NCBI GenBank assembly: GCA_963784995.1
Contig: CAWATZ010000003.1
Span: forward strand, 124,001-188,000
Direction of reading: 5' to 3'
Length of the DNA: 64,000 bases
DNA from: CAWATZ01 sp963784995
GTDB lineage: Bacteria; Planctomycetota; Planctomycetia; Gemmatales; Gemmataceae
Shown: in pieces, positions 28,692-41,828 of the stretch
Layout of the letters: every line of letters starts with the position of its first letter
Position numbering within the stretch: position 1 is the first letter of the stretch
The notes under the pieces: model-generated
Database searches by the model: none
Told to the model about the DNA's origin: nothing
The model's input: only the letters and a program-made list of their open reading frames with translations
Made by a program: the position numbers and the translations under genes

Positions 28692-28778
28692 GCCGAGCCG
28701 CGCACGCAGCGCAGCGGAGTAAGCGGCCCTGCGGGCACCCGGACCGCTTACTCCGCTGCGCTGCGTGCGCGGCTCGGC
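28692..28778. repeat. Perfect palindrome, 35-bp arms
   Basis: 28692-28726 is perfectly inverted at 28744-28778 with a 17-base spacer, ten bases after the WD40 stop. It could act as a terminator in RNA but is longer than typical ones and lacks a T-run. Confidence 0.9.
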
Positions 28779-28918
28779 AACTACCGGTCCCATTGCCGAA
28801 CCGCAGAACGGCGTGATAGATTTTGCGAGGATTCGTGTACTGGAAGATGGGGCGATTGAGTGCCGTCGCCGCCCGTGGCCCGGCCCTGGGCGGCAACCCC
28901 AGACTCGCGGAGAGCACC

Positions 28919-29851
28919 ATGCGAATAGCAAAGCCCTTGACGAGGGAACCGCGCCCGGCCTTCACCCTGGTCGAGATGGTCGCGGTCATTGCCATCATCG
29001 GCGTCTTGCTGTACTTGCTCTTGCCGGCCATTCAGCAGGCCCGCGCGGCCGCCTACCGCACCCAGTGCCAGAACCAGCTGCGCCAGATCGGCATTGCCAT
29101 GAATGCCTTCTACGGCGTCCACAACGTCTTCCCCAGCAACGGCGGCTGGGACGGCACGCAGAAAATCCTGAACACCTCCGGCCAGCAGTTCTCTCCGACC
29201 ACCTACGACTTCACCACCCTTCAGACGTACACCTGGGGCGTCGGCTCGCCGCTCTTCTCGCCGGCCGACCAGACGGGGAGCTGGGCTTACTCGCTGCTTC
29301 CCTACGTCGAGATGGAGTGGATGTACAACGATGCGACGGGTTGGACCTCGGCTGCTCCGGGTTACGTCTGCCCCGCCCGGCGCTTGCCCAAGACCTACCC
29401 GGTTGTGGCCCAGGATGCCTTCGGGAGATACGACGGCGGCGGCTGGGCCTGGGGCAAGGCCGATTACGCGGCCAACATCTACGTCTTCCACAATCGCCCC
29501 ACTTGCAATAACGTCCCCTTCGTCAGCGACGGAACCTCCAACACCATCTTCGTCGGTGAGAAGTCGTTTGATCCCGCGATGGAGCAGAACATGAGCTGGT
29601 ACTGGGACGAACCGTTCTTCCTGGGCGGCTCCAAGGGCACGTCGCGGAACGGCCTGGGATTGCTGTTAGACGTGGCCACGACCGATTACGAACTGAACCC
29701 CTTCAAGGAGAACTGGGGCTCGGCTCATCTGGAAGGGATCAACTTCCTGTTTGGGGACGGGGGCGTACGTCTGATCCCGCGTGACATCCCCTCCGACATC
29801 TTCCTGGCTTTGCTGACCCCCGATGGAGGCGATAACGCGATCCAGCCATGA
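28919..29851 (+). CDS. DUF1559 prepilin-like protein
   Basis: 310 residues from ATG 28919, with GGAGAG five bases upstream. A type IV pilin-like N-terminus is visible: PAFTLVEMVAVIAIIGVLLYLLLPAIQQAR, in which cleavage before Phe and Glu at mature position 5 fit pseudopilins (shown here only as pattern FTLVE plus a hydrophobic helix). The remainder matches the planctomycete-expanded DUF1559 domain: RTQCQNQLRQIGIAMNAFY, FVSDGTSNTIFVGE and the C-terminal HLEGINFLFGDGGVRLI. Probably exported by a type II-like pathway; role unknown. Its stop overlaps the next start in ATGA. Confidence 0.9.
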   Translation: MRIAKPLTREPRPAFTLVEMVAVIAIIGVLLYLLLPAIQQARAAAYRTQCQNQLRQIGIAMNAFYGVHNVFPSNGGWDGTQKILNTSGQQFSPTTYDFTTLQTYTWGVGSPLFSPADQTGSWAYSLLPYVEMEWMYNDATGWTSAAPGYVCPARRLPKTYPVVAQDAFGRYDGGGWAWGKADYAANIYVFHNRPTCNNVPFVSDGTSNTIFVGEKSFDPAMEQNMSWYWDEPFFLGGSKGTSRNGLGLLLDVATTDYELNPFKENWGSAHLEGINFLFGDGGVRLIPRDIPSDIFLALLTPDGGDNAIQP

Positions 29852-30757
29852 AACACACTTCGGTTCTGCTCGCCACGGTTGCGGTCCTCTTCCTTGTGCC
29901 GGCGTGGGCCCAAGCGGGCGAGATGAAGACGGTGCTGGTCTTCCCCGACGAGAAGGAGCCCCAGCTGCTGCAAACCAAGTTTGGCATCAACAGCAAGATC
30001 AAGGATGGTCGGCGATTCCTCTTTCCGCAGCCGGACAACTTCCGGCTGTATCTGGGCGAGGGGATCGAAGGAGAAAGCCAGAGCAGCATCTACTCGTACT
30101 TCGCGCTGCGGGGCGACTGTGAGATCACCATTACCTGGGAGTTCTTCGAGGGCCAATTGGCGACCCCGACAAAAGGTTACGGCGCCGGCATTGGCGTGGC
30201 CTTCGAGGTCGCGGACCCGGAAAACCACCGGGCCAAGTCTCCAGCGCATCAAGCGGCCCAAGGTGGACGATGGCTATTTCCTGCAAAGCCTGTCCAGGGA
30301 CCCCTCGGACCCCAAGAAGGTCAAGGTCAAGGAAGACAAGCACTTTGAACCGGCGGCCGTGACCAAGGGGCGTCTCTGCTTGCGGCGGGTCGGCAAGGAG
30401 GTGCTCTTCCTGACCGCGGAAGATCCCGCCAAGCCACTGGAGCAAATCGGCGACAAAATGCCGTTCACGGACAAGCCGGTCCGCAAGGTGCTTGTGTTCG
30501 TGGATACGGGCGGCTCGCCGACCGTGGTCGATGCGGTGGTGCGGCAAATCGAGATCCGGGCCGAGGAACTGGCCGGCGGCAAGGTGCAGCCGCCGCCCCC
30601 GCGGTCCACCTGGTGGGCCTGGCTGGTCCTGTTCCTGGCCTGCGGCGTCCTGGTCTGGCGCTGGCGCGAGCAGTGGCGCCAGGCCGACAGCAAGAGCAAG
30701 CAGCCAAACCAGCTCAAGCCCGAAGCAGAAACGAGGGGGAGCATCTTCTCTCGCTAG
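29848..30757 (+). CDS. DUF1583-like membrane-anchored protein, one frameshift
   Basis: About 302 residues after correction; coupled to the DUF1559 gene by ATGA. The N-terminus is a signal peptide (LLATVAVLFLVPAWAQA). The middle resembles DUF1583 domains: DCEITITWEFFEGQLATP and GYGAGIGVAFEV; an extra base at about 30237 separates it from LQRIKRPKVDDGYFLQS and RQIEIRAEELAGG. The C-terminus has one membrane helix (WAWLVLFLACGVLVW) followed by a short basic tail. Likely a cell-envelope protein acting with its neighbours. Confidence 0.75.
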
Positions 30758-31044
30758 CGCTTCAGGCTTGTGGGGAACGCGGAGAAAACAGCACAATCCG
30801 GGCAAGCTCGGCAAGCCAGCCGGCAGAACCGAGCCAAATCCAACCGGTTGGTCCCGCAAAGATGGACTCCAATTTGTGAAAGGCTTCTGGTAGAGTTCCG
30901 GCGGTTCGTCGCCGGGGGAGTCGAGCCAGGGGCCAACCTGGAGACGGCGGGAAAGCATTCCCGCCCGGGTACTTCCGGCAGACGTACCACCGGGGCAGCG
31001 GCCCAATCTGCTGCCGCGGTGCTGACTCGGGAAGGAGTCCGGGT

Positions 31045-32881
31045 GTGGCCTTACGCTGGCGAATCCGCCACAAACTGATGCTGGGTCTGGGCCTGGTGGT
31101 GGGGATCATGGCCCTGCTGCTGGGAGGGACGCTGTTTGGGCTGTTGTCGTACTACCTGACCACCACCAGCATGCGCTTCAAGCTGGTGGAGTTGCAAAAG
31201 GCCGATAAACTCAAGGAAGAGGTCACTCGCCTGGTGGCACCCCACAACGTGGCCTATCTCATCCTCAACTCCGGCAAGGTTTCCGAGAGAGATCCCAAGA
31301 ACCTCCCCCCCAACGTGACCAGCGCGGAGATCGTCAATGAGAAGCTGACGTTGTACGAACGCCAGCTCAAGGAAAACCTGGCCCAGCAACACGACCCGGA
31401 AGATGGCAAGCTGGAGCAGGGCTGGGTAGACGACGTGCGACTGCACCTGAAGTACTTTGAATTGGCCGTCAACAAGGCCAATGCGCCGACCGCGGCGGGC
31501 CCGGTGAGCAGCCTGAATGGGCTTGAGGCGTTTCTGGAGACGCAGGACGACCAGGATTTCGCCCTGGCCCTGGCGAGCACGGCAGGCGGCCTGGCCGGGT
31601 CCGGCGGCGGGGCGCTGCAACTGGCGTATTCATCCAAGGTCCTGTTTAACGCGCATCTCTCGGTCCCTCGCGAGGTCGGCCGGCTGACCCGCGATGCCGG
31701 CGACCTGCGGCAGCACATTGAAAAACAGCTCGAACTCTACCTGACCGGCTGTCGCGGACACTACCAGACCACCTTGTGGATCGTCCTGCCGTCCAGCATC
31801 GTCGGCCTGCTGCTGATGGCCAGCCTGATGCGTTCCTTCTATGCCTGGGTCTTCTACCCGATTCGCGACGTGGAAGCCGGGGTCAAGCGGGTGGCCCAGG
31901 GCGACTTCGATCATCGCATCGAGGTCCACAGCGGCGACGAGATGGAGGACCTGGGGGCGGCCTTCAACGACATGATGCAGCCGACTGCACGACCTGTACT
32001 GCGACCTGGCCCGGCAGGTCAACGAGCGCAGCCGGCAGCTGGTCCGCTCGGAACGGCTGGCCAGCGTCGGCTTCCTCGCCGCGGGCGTGGCCCACGAGAT
32101 CAACAATCCGCTGGCCAGCATCGCCTTTTGCAGCGAGGCCCTGGAGGGCCGGCTCAACGACCTGCTCCGGGCCCTGCCGGGTGCGGGCCGCTCCAGCAGC
32201 GAGCAGGAGGTGTTCGCCAAGTACCTGAAGATGATCCAGGAGGAGGCGTTCCGCTGCAAGAGCATCACCGAACGGCTGCTGGCCTTCAGCCGGACCGGCG
32301 AACGGCGGCGCGAGGCGACCGACCTGTGCGAGCTGGTGCAGTCGGTGCTGGACATCACGCAGCATTTGCAGAATTGCAAGGGCAAGCAAATCATCTTCGA
32401 GAAGATGGGAGGGCGAGGCTCCTGCCGAGCCGAAGAAGGGGCTGGCCGAATTGTCGCCCCGGTGAACGCGGACGAGATCAAGTCGGTGGTCCTCAACCTG
32501 GTGGTCAACGCCCTGGACAGCATGGACGAGGGCGGCAAGCTGATCATCCAGATGAGTCAGAAAGACGGTCTGGCGGAGATGCGCTTCACGGATACGGGCT
32601 GTGGCATGTCCCAGGAAGTGCTGGAAAACATCTTCGAGCCCTTCTTCACGCGGAGCCGGACCGGCAAGGGGACCGGCCTGGGGCTGACCATCAGCCACCG
32701 CATCATCAGCCAGCACGGCGGCGAGATCGAGGCGACCAGTGCGGGTCCCAACCAGGGGAGCACGTTCATCGTCCGGCTGCCGTTGCAGTTCGAGGAGTCG
32801 GCCACGCCTCCCTCCGGACCGCCGGAAGGCCGGAATGAACAGCCGGCCCCCGTCAGTGATCGTGGCCGGAAGGCGGCATGA
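31045..32881 (+). CDS. Membrane sensor histidine kinase, one frameshift
   Basis: About 611 residues. GTG 31045 is preceded by AGGAG. Two membrane helices (LMLGLGLVVGIMALLLGG near residue 12 and IVGLLLMASLMRSFYAW near 250) bracket a periplasmic domain; a HAMP linker follows (VAQGDFDHRIEVHSGDEMED). An extra base at about 31981 breaks the frame in FNDMMQ/RLHDLY. The second part has the HisKA phosphoacceptor GVAHEINNPLASIAF, an N-box VVLNLVVNALDSMD, G1 FTDTGCGMS and G2 GKGTGLGLTIS. Between HisKA and the N-box lies a foreign-looking insert MGGRGSCRAEEGA (see repeat at 32405). It is followed by an NtrC-type regulator, its likely partner. Confidence 0.9.
32405..32440. repeat. REP-like element inside histidine kinase
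   Basis: The run GGGAGGGCGAGGCTCCTGCC and the following GAGCCGAAG (GGCTC-5-GAGCC hairpin) is inserted in frame and read as GGRGSCRAE. I know this word from planctomycete predicted proteins as a dispersed repeat; kinases of this type normally pass straight from KQIIFE to AGRIVAPVNADE. Confidence 0.6.
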
Positions 32882-32923
32882 GGCGAACCGGTTGCGTAAG
32901 CTGCCGGGTAAGGAGTTGAGGCC

Positions 32924-34326
<1,403 letters not shown>

Positions 34327-34336
34327 CAGGCCATCC

Positions 34337-34428
34337 AATACAATTGAACCACGGATAACACGGATAACACGGATAAATGCCTTTGTCTTTATCCGTGTTA
34401 TCCGTGTTATCCGTGGTTCAATTGTATT
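34337..34428. repeat. Perfect palindrome, 41-bp arms, with tandem 9-mers
   Basis: 34337-34377 is perfectly inverted at 34388-34428 with a 10-base spacer. Each arm contains three tandem copies of ACGGATAAC (the last truncated) or its complement. It is markedly AT-richer than its surroundings, fills the gap between the regulator stop and the hrpB start, and ends two bases before the hrpB ATG. Confidence 0.95.
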
Positions 34429-34430
34429 CT

Positions 34431-36960
34431 ATGCGACTTACTCCTCTGCCGATCGACACCGTGTTGCCCGAGGTGCTCGCCGCCCTGAAGCAGCAGCCAT
34501 GCGCCGTGCTGCGTGCCCCCACCGGTGCCGGCAAGACCACTCGCGTCCCCCCAGCCCTGCTCGACTCGGGCCTGGCCGGTGCAGGCCGGATCATCCTTCT
34601 GGAGCCGCGCCGGCTCGCGGCCCGTGCCAGTGCCCGCCGCATGGCCGACGAACGCGGTCAGCGTCTCGGCGAGGAGATCGGCTATCACGTCCGCTTCGAG
34701 CGCCAGGCCGGGCCCCGCACCCGAATCCTCGCGGTGACTCCTGGCATCCTGCTCCGCTATCTGCACGACGATCCCTTTCTCGAAACGGTTGGAGCCGTCC
34801 TGTTCGACGAGTTCCACGAACGCAGCCTGGACAACGACCTGGCCCTGGGCATGGTCCGGCTGTTGCAGCAAACGGTCCGACCCGAGCTGCGTCTGGTGGT
34901 GATGTCGGCAACGCTGGCGGTCGATGCCGTGGCCGGTTACCTGGGCTGCTTGTCCGATCATCGCCAGCGAGGGCCGGCTGCATCCGGTGGAAGTGGTGTA
35001 TCAGCCGAGAGTTGAGTCAACGCCCTGGCCGCTCGCTGCTGCCCGCGCCACACTGGGGCTGCTGGATCGGACAGCGGGAGACATCCTTGTGTTCCTCCCT
35101 GGATTGCAGGAAATCCGCCAGACGGCGCGCCACCTGGAAGCGGCGGCGGCCGAGCGCGACCTGGCGGTGCTGCCGCTGTACGGCGACCTGCCGGCAGAGC
35201 AACAGGACGCCGCCCTGTTGCCGCAGGACCGCCGCAAGGTGGTGCTGGCCACCAACGTGGCCGAAACCTCGGTGACGGTCGAAGGCATCACCGGCGTGGT
35301 CGATACCGGTCTGGCACGCACGCTGGTCTTCGATCCGGCGGTGGGTCTGGATCGGCTGAAGTTGCTGCCCATCTCGCGGGCCTCCGCCGAGCAGCGGATG
35401 GGGCGAGCGGGGCGAACCCGGCCCGGAGTCTGTGTCCGGCTGTGGAGCGCGTCGGGGCACCTGGCCCGGCCCGAGCAGACGGAACCGGAGATCCGCCGGG
35501 TGGACCTGGCCGGCGCGGTGCTGCAACTGCTCAGCCTGGGCGAGACGGACGTGGAGCATTTCCCCTGGCTGGAGCCACCCCCTCCAGCGACCGTGGCCCA
35601 GGCCCTGAACCTGCTGCGGCGGCTGGGAGCTATCGCGGATTCGGGTGTGACTCCGCTGGGCCGGTCCCTGGCCCGGCTGCCGGTCCATCCCCGGATTGGC
35701 CGGCTGCTCATCGAGGGTCAGCGCTGGGGTGTGCCGGAACGAGCAGCCCTGGCGGCCGGTCTGCTCTCGGAACGCGATCCGTTCACACGCTCGATTGATG
35801 GCCCGCCGCGGACGGCAGCGCCGACGCACTCGGACATGCTGGACCGGGTTGTGGCCCTGGAGGAGTTCGCCCGGACCGGACGGATCCAGACTCACCTGGG
35901 CACGCTGAACCGCAATGCCGCACGCTTCCTGCTGCGGGCCCGAGATCAGCTGGTCCGCGAGCTGCGGCGGGAAGAGTCCACTGTTGCTTCCAAACCTGTT
36001 GACCCCGAAGAAGCGTTCCTGCGTGCCCTCCTGGCCGCGTTTCCGGACCGGCTGGCCCGGCGGCGAGAGCCGGGCAGCCGGCGCGGGGTCATGGTCGGCG
36101 GCCGGGGCGTCCGGCTGGCGCCGTCGAGCGGCGTGGTCGAGCCGGAACTGTTCCTGTGCCTGGACGTGGACGCCGCAGCGAGCGAGACACTGGTGCGGAT
36201 CGCGTCCGGCGTCCAGCGCGACTGGCTGCCGCCGGAGCAGCTGACCAGCGGCATCGAGGTGGAGTTCGATCCGGCCAGCGAGCGGGTCGTCGCCCGCAAA
36301 CGGCTGCGTTTCGGCGACCTGCTGCTGGAGGAAACCCAGGCCAACGCCGGACCGGACGAGGCCGCGCGAGTGCTGGCCGAGGCCGCAGCGTCCCAGCTGG
36401 AGCGCGTCCTCCCGGCCGAGGACTCGGAAGCGGGACTGTACCTGACCCGGCTGCGCTGTCTGCGGCAGTGGCTGCCGGAGCTGGACCTGCCGGCCTTCGA
36501 CGAGAGCGACCTTCGCGAGTTGCTGACCTGGCTGACGCCGGGCTGTCGCTCCTTTGCCGACCTGCGCAACGCCCGCTGGCTGGAGGCCATCCAGGGCAAG
36601 CTGACCCACGCCCAGCGGCAGGCGGTGGAGCGCGAAGCGCCGGAGCGCCTGGAGGTGCCCAGCGGCAGCCGGATCACGCTGAAGTACGAGCTGGGTCGGC
36701 CGCCAGTGCTGGCGGTGCGCATCCAGGAGGTGTTCGGACTCCGCGAGACGCCGTGCGTGGCCGGTGGCCGGGTGCGGGTGCTGATGCACCTGTTGGGGCC
36801 GAACTACCGGCCGCAGCAGGTGACCGACGATCTGGCCAGCTTCTGGAGCAACACCTATCCGCAGGTCCGCAAAGACCTGCGAGCCCGCTATCCGCGCCAC
36901 GCCTGGCCGGAAGATCCCTGGACCGCGACTGCCGAGAAGAGACCGCGGCGGCGGCAGTAG
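34431..36960 (+). CDS. hrpB: ATP-dependent helicase HrpB, one frameshift
   Basis: About 842 residues after correction, the usual HrpB length. DEAH/DExH helicase motifs in order: I APTGAGKTT (residues 29-37), Ia LLEPRRLAARA, II LFDEFHERSLD, III VVMSATL, then, past an extra base near 34955, V ATNVAETSVTVEGITGVVDTG and VI QRMGRAGRTRPGVC. The C-terminal HrpB domain reads LRNARWLEAIQGKLT, SGSRITLKYELGRPPVL and QVTDDLASFWSNTY PQVRKDL-type end. Function in bacteria is poorly defined RNA helicase activity. ATG 34431 comes directly after a palindrome arm with no ribosome binding site, which is odd. Confidence 0.93.
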
Positions 36961-37091
36961 ACGTGGCGGAGCCCGATTGTTCGGCGCCTCGTCCTTGCGT
37001 GAGCAGAAACCCCAGGGTACAATGCCGGTGTTAAGGGAAAGGCTGCTCCACGAGAGGGAAGAGCCGATCCGTTTGCAAAAAGGGAATAGCC

Positions 37092-37430
37092 ATGACCAGG
37101 GTCATCCTCGACACTGTACTGCGGGAAAAACTCCTCGATCTTGCCCAACCCCTCGAATTGTGTGATGAATCGGGCCAGGTGCTGGCACACCTTCTACCTG
37201 CGATCAACCCGGCAGTCTATGAAGGACTCGAACCGCAAATCAACAGGGAGGAGTTGCAGCGCCGGAAACAGAATAAAGGGAAGACCTATACGACGGCGGA
37301 AGTGCTGGCTCGTCTCGTCCCCTGGGAACCCTACTTCAGCGAAGAAGAACTGCGGCAGCAAGAGCAAGCCAACGAGAAACGGCACACGATGGCCGAAGTG
37401 CTGGCTCACCTGAAAAGCCATGAGCAATAG
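37092..37430 (+). CDS. Small protein with internal repeat, near MazEF
   Basis: 112 residues, ATG 37092 with AAAGGG upstream. N-terminus LDTVLREKLLDLAQPLELCD followed by DESGQVLAHLLP resembles small planctomycete antitoxin-like proteins. The second half contains two copies of a unit: TYTTAEVLARL and HTMAEVLAHL, separated by about 35 residues each rich in Glu/Gln. Thirty-four bases upstream of the antitoxin-like gene, suggesting one operon with the MazF toxin. Function not known. Confidence 0.6.
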   Translation: MTRVILDTVLREKLLDLAQPLELCDESGQVLAHLLPAINPAVYEGLEPQINREELQRRKQNKGKTYTTAEVLARLVPWEPYFSEEELRQQEQANEKRHTMAEVLAHLKSHEQ

Positions 37431-37464
37431 ATCGGCCAGAAAGATTGGACCTGGAGTTAAGCCG

Positions 37465-37671
37465 ATGAACAATAATACAACGACCGGGACAGGCAAACGC
37501 TGGAAGGCCAGCGAATTGCGAAAACTCCCACCGGAGCAACGAGATGCTGTCCTTGAAGCTGCGGCCATCCAAGCCGAGGAGGATTATCGCAACGACCGGG
37601 AACTGACCGCATTTGAAGCTTTTGGCAAGGATGACCTCTATGGCGACAGCGCCAACACCCAAACGAGGTGA
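37465..37671 (+). CDS. Antitoxin-like partner of MazF
   Basis: 68 residues, ATG 37465. Reads KRWKASELRKLPPEQRDAVL then EEDYRNDRELTAFEAFGKDD. This is the typical layout of small antitoxins paired with MazF in planctomycetes and cyanobacteria: an N-terminal L-R-K-L-P-x-x-x-R segment and an acidic C-terminal toxin-binding tail. Its last codons overlap the MazF start in another frame, which supports coupling. The specific antitoxin family is not recognised. Confidence 0.7.
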   Translation: MNNNTTTGTGKRWKASELRKLPPEQRDAVLEAAAIQAEEDYRNDRELTAFEAFGKDDLYGDSANTQTR

Positions 37672-37999
37672 CGTTTGGCTGATTGACTTCGATCCGTCTA
37701 TCGGAGCAGAGATCCGCAAAGTTCGTCCAGCCGTGGTCATTAGCTTGGACACGGTTGGACGGTTGCCTTTGCGGATGGTTGTCCCCATCACCGACTGGAA
37801 ACCCCAGTATGCCAGTTATCCCTGGTTCGTCGAATTGCCTGCTTCTCCAGCAAATGGCCTGATCAAGGATTCAGGAGCCGACGCCTTCCAGACCAAATCG
37901 GTCTCGCTGGCCCGGTTCGTTGATCGCCTGGGAGAACTGACGCCCGCCCAACTGGACGAGATTGCCGAAGCGATAGCGCTTTGTGTCGGCGTGCCGTAG
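37640..37999 (+). CDS. MazF/PemK-type endoribonuclease toxin
   Basis: 119 residues if ATG 37640 is used; an ATG at 37631 is also possible. The MazF signature is clear: KRGDVWLIDFDPSIGAEIRK then VRPAVVISLD, in which Arg and the following strands form the RNA-cleaving site, and later VVPITDWKP and VSLARFVDRLGELTPAQLDE. Such toxins cut single-stranded mRNA at short motifs; the upstream antitoxin neutralises it and normally represses the operon. Intact, so possibly active. Confidence 0.9.
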   Translation: MATAPTPKRGDVWLIDFDPSIGAEIRKVRPAVVISLDTVGRLPLRMVVPITDWKPQYASYPWFVELPASPANGLIKDSGADAFQTKSVSLARFVDRLGELTPAQLDEIAEAIALCVGVP

Positions 38000-38037
38000 T
38001 CTTCCAGATGTAAGACCTTGTCCACGAACGAGGCCCA

Positions 38038-40008
<1,971 letters not shown>

Positions 40009-40018
40009 GGATCTTTTT

Positions 40019-40167
40019 TCTCCCCTCTCCCCGCTGGGGAGAGGGGTTGGGGGTGAGGGGCTGCATTTGATTTATCGTTTCGCGCTGGGCCAGTACAGCG
40101 CGAAACGATAAATGAGCCAACCACACCCCTCACCCCCAACCCCTCTCCCCAGCGGGGAGAGGGGAGA
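40019..40167. repeat. Nested palindrome, 42-bp outer and 17-bp inner arms
   Basis: Outer arms 40019-40060 and 40126-40167 (CCCCTCTCCCCGCTGGGGAG-type) are perfect inverted copies; within them lies a second perfect pair, 40071-40087 and 40096-40112, built on ATCGTTTCGCGCTG. It spans the gap between the CoA-binding gene and yjhG (both minus), touching the yjhG start region. Confidence 0.95.
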
Positions 40168-40175
40168 AGTTTCGT

Positions 40176-40616
40176 TTACTTTGACGCGAAGAACCGTCGA
40201 TGCTCAATCAGCAAACACTTGTTCATGACTACCCGCAGCCCCGCCTTCCTGGCCATCTCGGCCGCGGCGTTGTGAGCGATCCCCAGCTGCATCCAGACCG
40301 CCTTTGCTCCCACGGCGATGGCCGAGGCGACGATCTCCGGCACCGCTTCCGGCTTGCGGAACACGTCCACAACGTCGATCTTCTCCGGCACGTCCTCGAG
40401 CCGGGCGTACGCTTTCTCGCCCAGCACGCTCGTCACGGCCGGGTTGACCGGGATGATCCGGTAACCCTGCTGCTGCAGGTACTGGGCCACGTGGTAGCTG
40501 TCGCGGTCGGGCTTGTCCGACAGGCCGACCACGGCAATGGTCCGGCTCGAAGTCAGAAGTTGCCGGACCTCTTCTGCCGAGGCGTTCTCCAGCGGCATCT
40601 CGCAGGAATCGTGCAT
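40176..40616 (-). CDS. CoA-binding domain protein (YccU-like)
   Basis: 146 residues with a Rossmann-like CoA-binding fold: IAVVGLSDKPDRDSYHVAQY near residue 27, GYRIIPVNPAVTSVLGEKAY, VDVVDVFRKPEAVPEIV and VWMQLGIAHNAAAEMARKAG, ending in VVMNKCLLIEHRRF. These match the YccU/COG1832 type, a stand-alone version of the CoA-binding domain of succinyl-CoA synthetase; physiological role unknown. The ATG at 40616 is preferred over 40622 because GGAG lies directly next to the first but six bases from the second. Confidence 0.9.
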   Translation of the reverse strand: MHDSCEMPLENASAEEVRQLLTSSRTIAVVGLSDKPDRDSYHVAQYLQQQGYRIIPVNPAVTSVLGEKAYARLEDVPEKIDVVDVFRKPEAVPEIVASAIAVGAKAVWMQLGIAHNAAAEMARKAGLRVVMNKCLLIEHRRFFASK

Positions 40617-40631
40617 GCTCATCTCCAGGAC

Positions 40632-41375
40632 TCAGGCGGATTCCGACAACGGCAGCAGCCGGGGACGCGGCACCACGACCGCGACCACGCTGCCGTGGCG
40701 ATGCTGCAGCTGGGCGAAATTCAGCCGCAGGAAGCTGTACAGCGATCGGTCCGGACCACTGTTCAGATACTCGCGGGCCAGCTGGGCCATGTGGACATCA
40801 TAGTCACGTTTGCTGTGCGAGTGCAGGGCATAACGCCCCTCGTGCCGGCGCAGGTCGCCCTCGAAGCTCGGACTGATGTGGTACAGCTCGTGAAACAGCG
40901 TCACGAACTTGTCGTCGAAGTCCTGGTCGAGGAAGCGCGGTAAACAGAAGGTGACCAGATAAAGCATCTCCCGATCATCGACCACGTAGCGCTGCACCTG
41001 GTAGGGGACGCCCTTGCGGCGGCGAACCAGGTCGCCGCCGCGAAAGCGCAGCGGCGTGACCCGTGCTTGCAGGCCGTGCGGCTGGGCGCTGCGGGCCTGG
41101 GTCATGCCGAAGAGCAAGCGGCCGATGTCGATGTGCCGCAGGTCGGCGCAGCGCTGGACGACGTCGGCGCAGAGCCGGCGGACGTGAGCGCAGAAATCGA
41201 AGGGCCGATCGACCGGACCGGTGTCGAGCCAGGCGGGCGTTTCCAGGCCAAGGGTCCTCGGCCGGGCGCGGCGCGGCAACTGCACGGCCCGCACCGGCAG
41301 GGGCTGGTCGGGTTGCCTCCAGCGCAGCACCTGGGGCAGCACGAGCGTGCTGGAAATTCGTACGTTACGCGACAC
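40632..41375 (-). CDS. Putative zinc metallopeptidase (HExxH)
   Basis: 247 residues; GTG 41375 follows AGGAGAAAGG. The zinc-binding HELYH is at residues 162-166 in DDKFVTLFHELYHISPSFEG, with a downstream Gly-rich/acidic stretch (GDLRRHEGRYALHSHSKRDY) that could supply the third ligand. The rest is basic and lacks a signal peptide, so a cytoplasmic enzyme is expected. It resembles uncharacterised putative metallopeptidases; no substrate can be inferred. It ends 15 bases before the CoA-binding gene. Confidence 0.75.
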   Translation of the reverse strand: MSRNVRISSTLVLPQVLRWRQPDQPLPVRAVQLPRRARPRTLGLETPAWLDTGPVDRPFDFCAHVRRLCADVVQRCADLRHIDIGRLLFGMTQARSAQPHGLQARVTPLRFRGGDLVRRRKGVPYQVQRYVVDDREMLYLVTFCLPRFLDQDFDDKFVTLFHELYHISPSFEGDLRRHEGRYALHSHSKRDYDVHMAQLAREYLNSGPDRSLYSFLRLNFAQLQHRHGSVVAVVVPRPRLLPLSESA

Positions 41376-41828
41376 GTGCCTTTCTCCTGCTCAGGGGTCA
41401 GCGACCGCGACGGTCCTGTCGCGGCCCGTCCGCAAACCTCCGGCAGAGGTGGGGGAGCCTCTCCGGGCAGCCCAGCCGAGCCCGGGCGTCCTGAAAGGGA
41501 ACCAGGACCAACCCGGGTGCGAGTCTCGAAGGGCGGGCACTGACGGATTGGTTGTATCCTCCCCGATTTGCTTGCCGAATGCAAGCATCCGTTCCGCGGA
41601 TCTGCCGAGAAGTGGAAACGGCCGCACCCCGACCTGCCGTGACCAGGCGGCGCTGGCCGCTTTTTCCGCAAATCCGATCAAGTCCGCGCCGACCTCGGTC
41701 CGATGAAAGAAACGGATTTCACGGGGAAGCGCTGGTGGGCGGCGTTGGCCGGGATTGCCGGGGAGGTGCTGCTTACCCGGCCTGGCTCCTTTGCCCCTTC
41801 ACGGTCAATCCGGTTCCAGGAGAGAGGC
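41376..41828. other. Divergent intergenic region
   Basis: Between the metallopeptidase (minus) and a lipoprotein gene (plus). No convincing gene, repeat or promoter motif. The frame open from 41703 has no protein-like sequence before the lipoprotein start. Confidence 0.5.

Noticed and set aside
34337..34428. A CRISPR-like array because of the tandem ACGGATAAC units
   Set aside because: The units are adjacent with no spacers and are mirrored in a palindrome; no cas genes are nearby.
35017..36900. A 627-codon minus-strand frame opposite hrpB
   Set aside because: Antisense shadow of a strongly conserved helicase.
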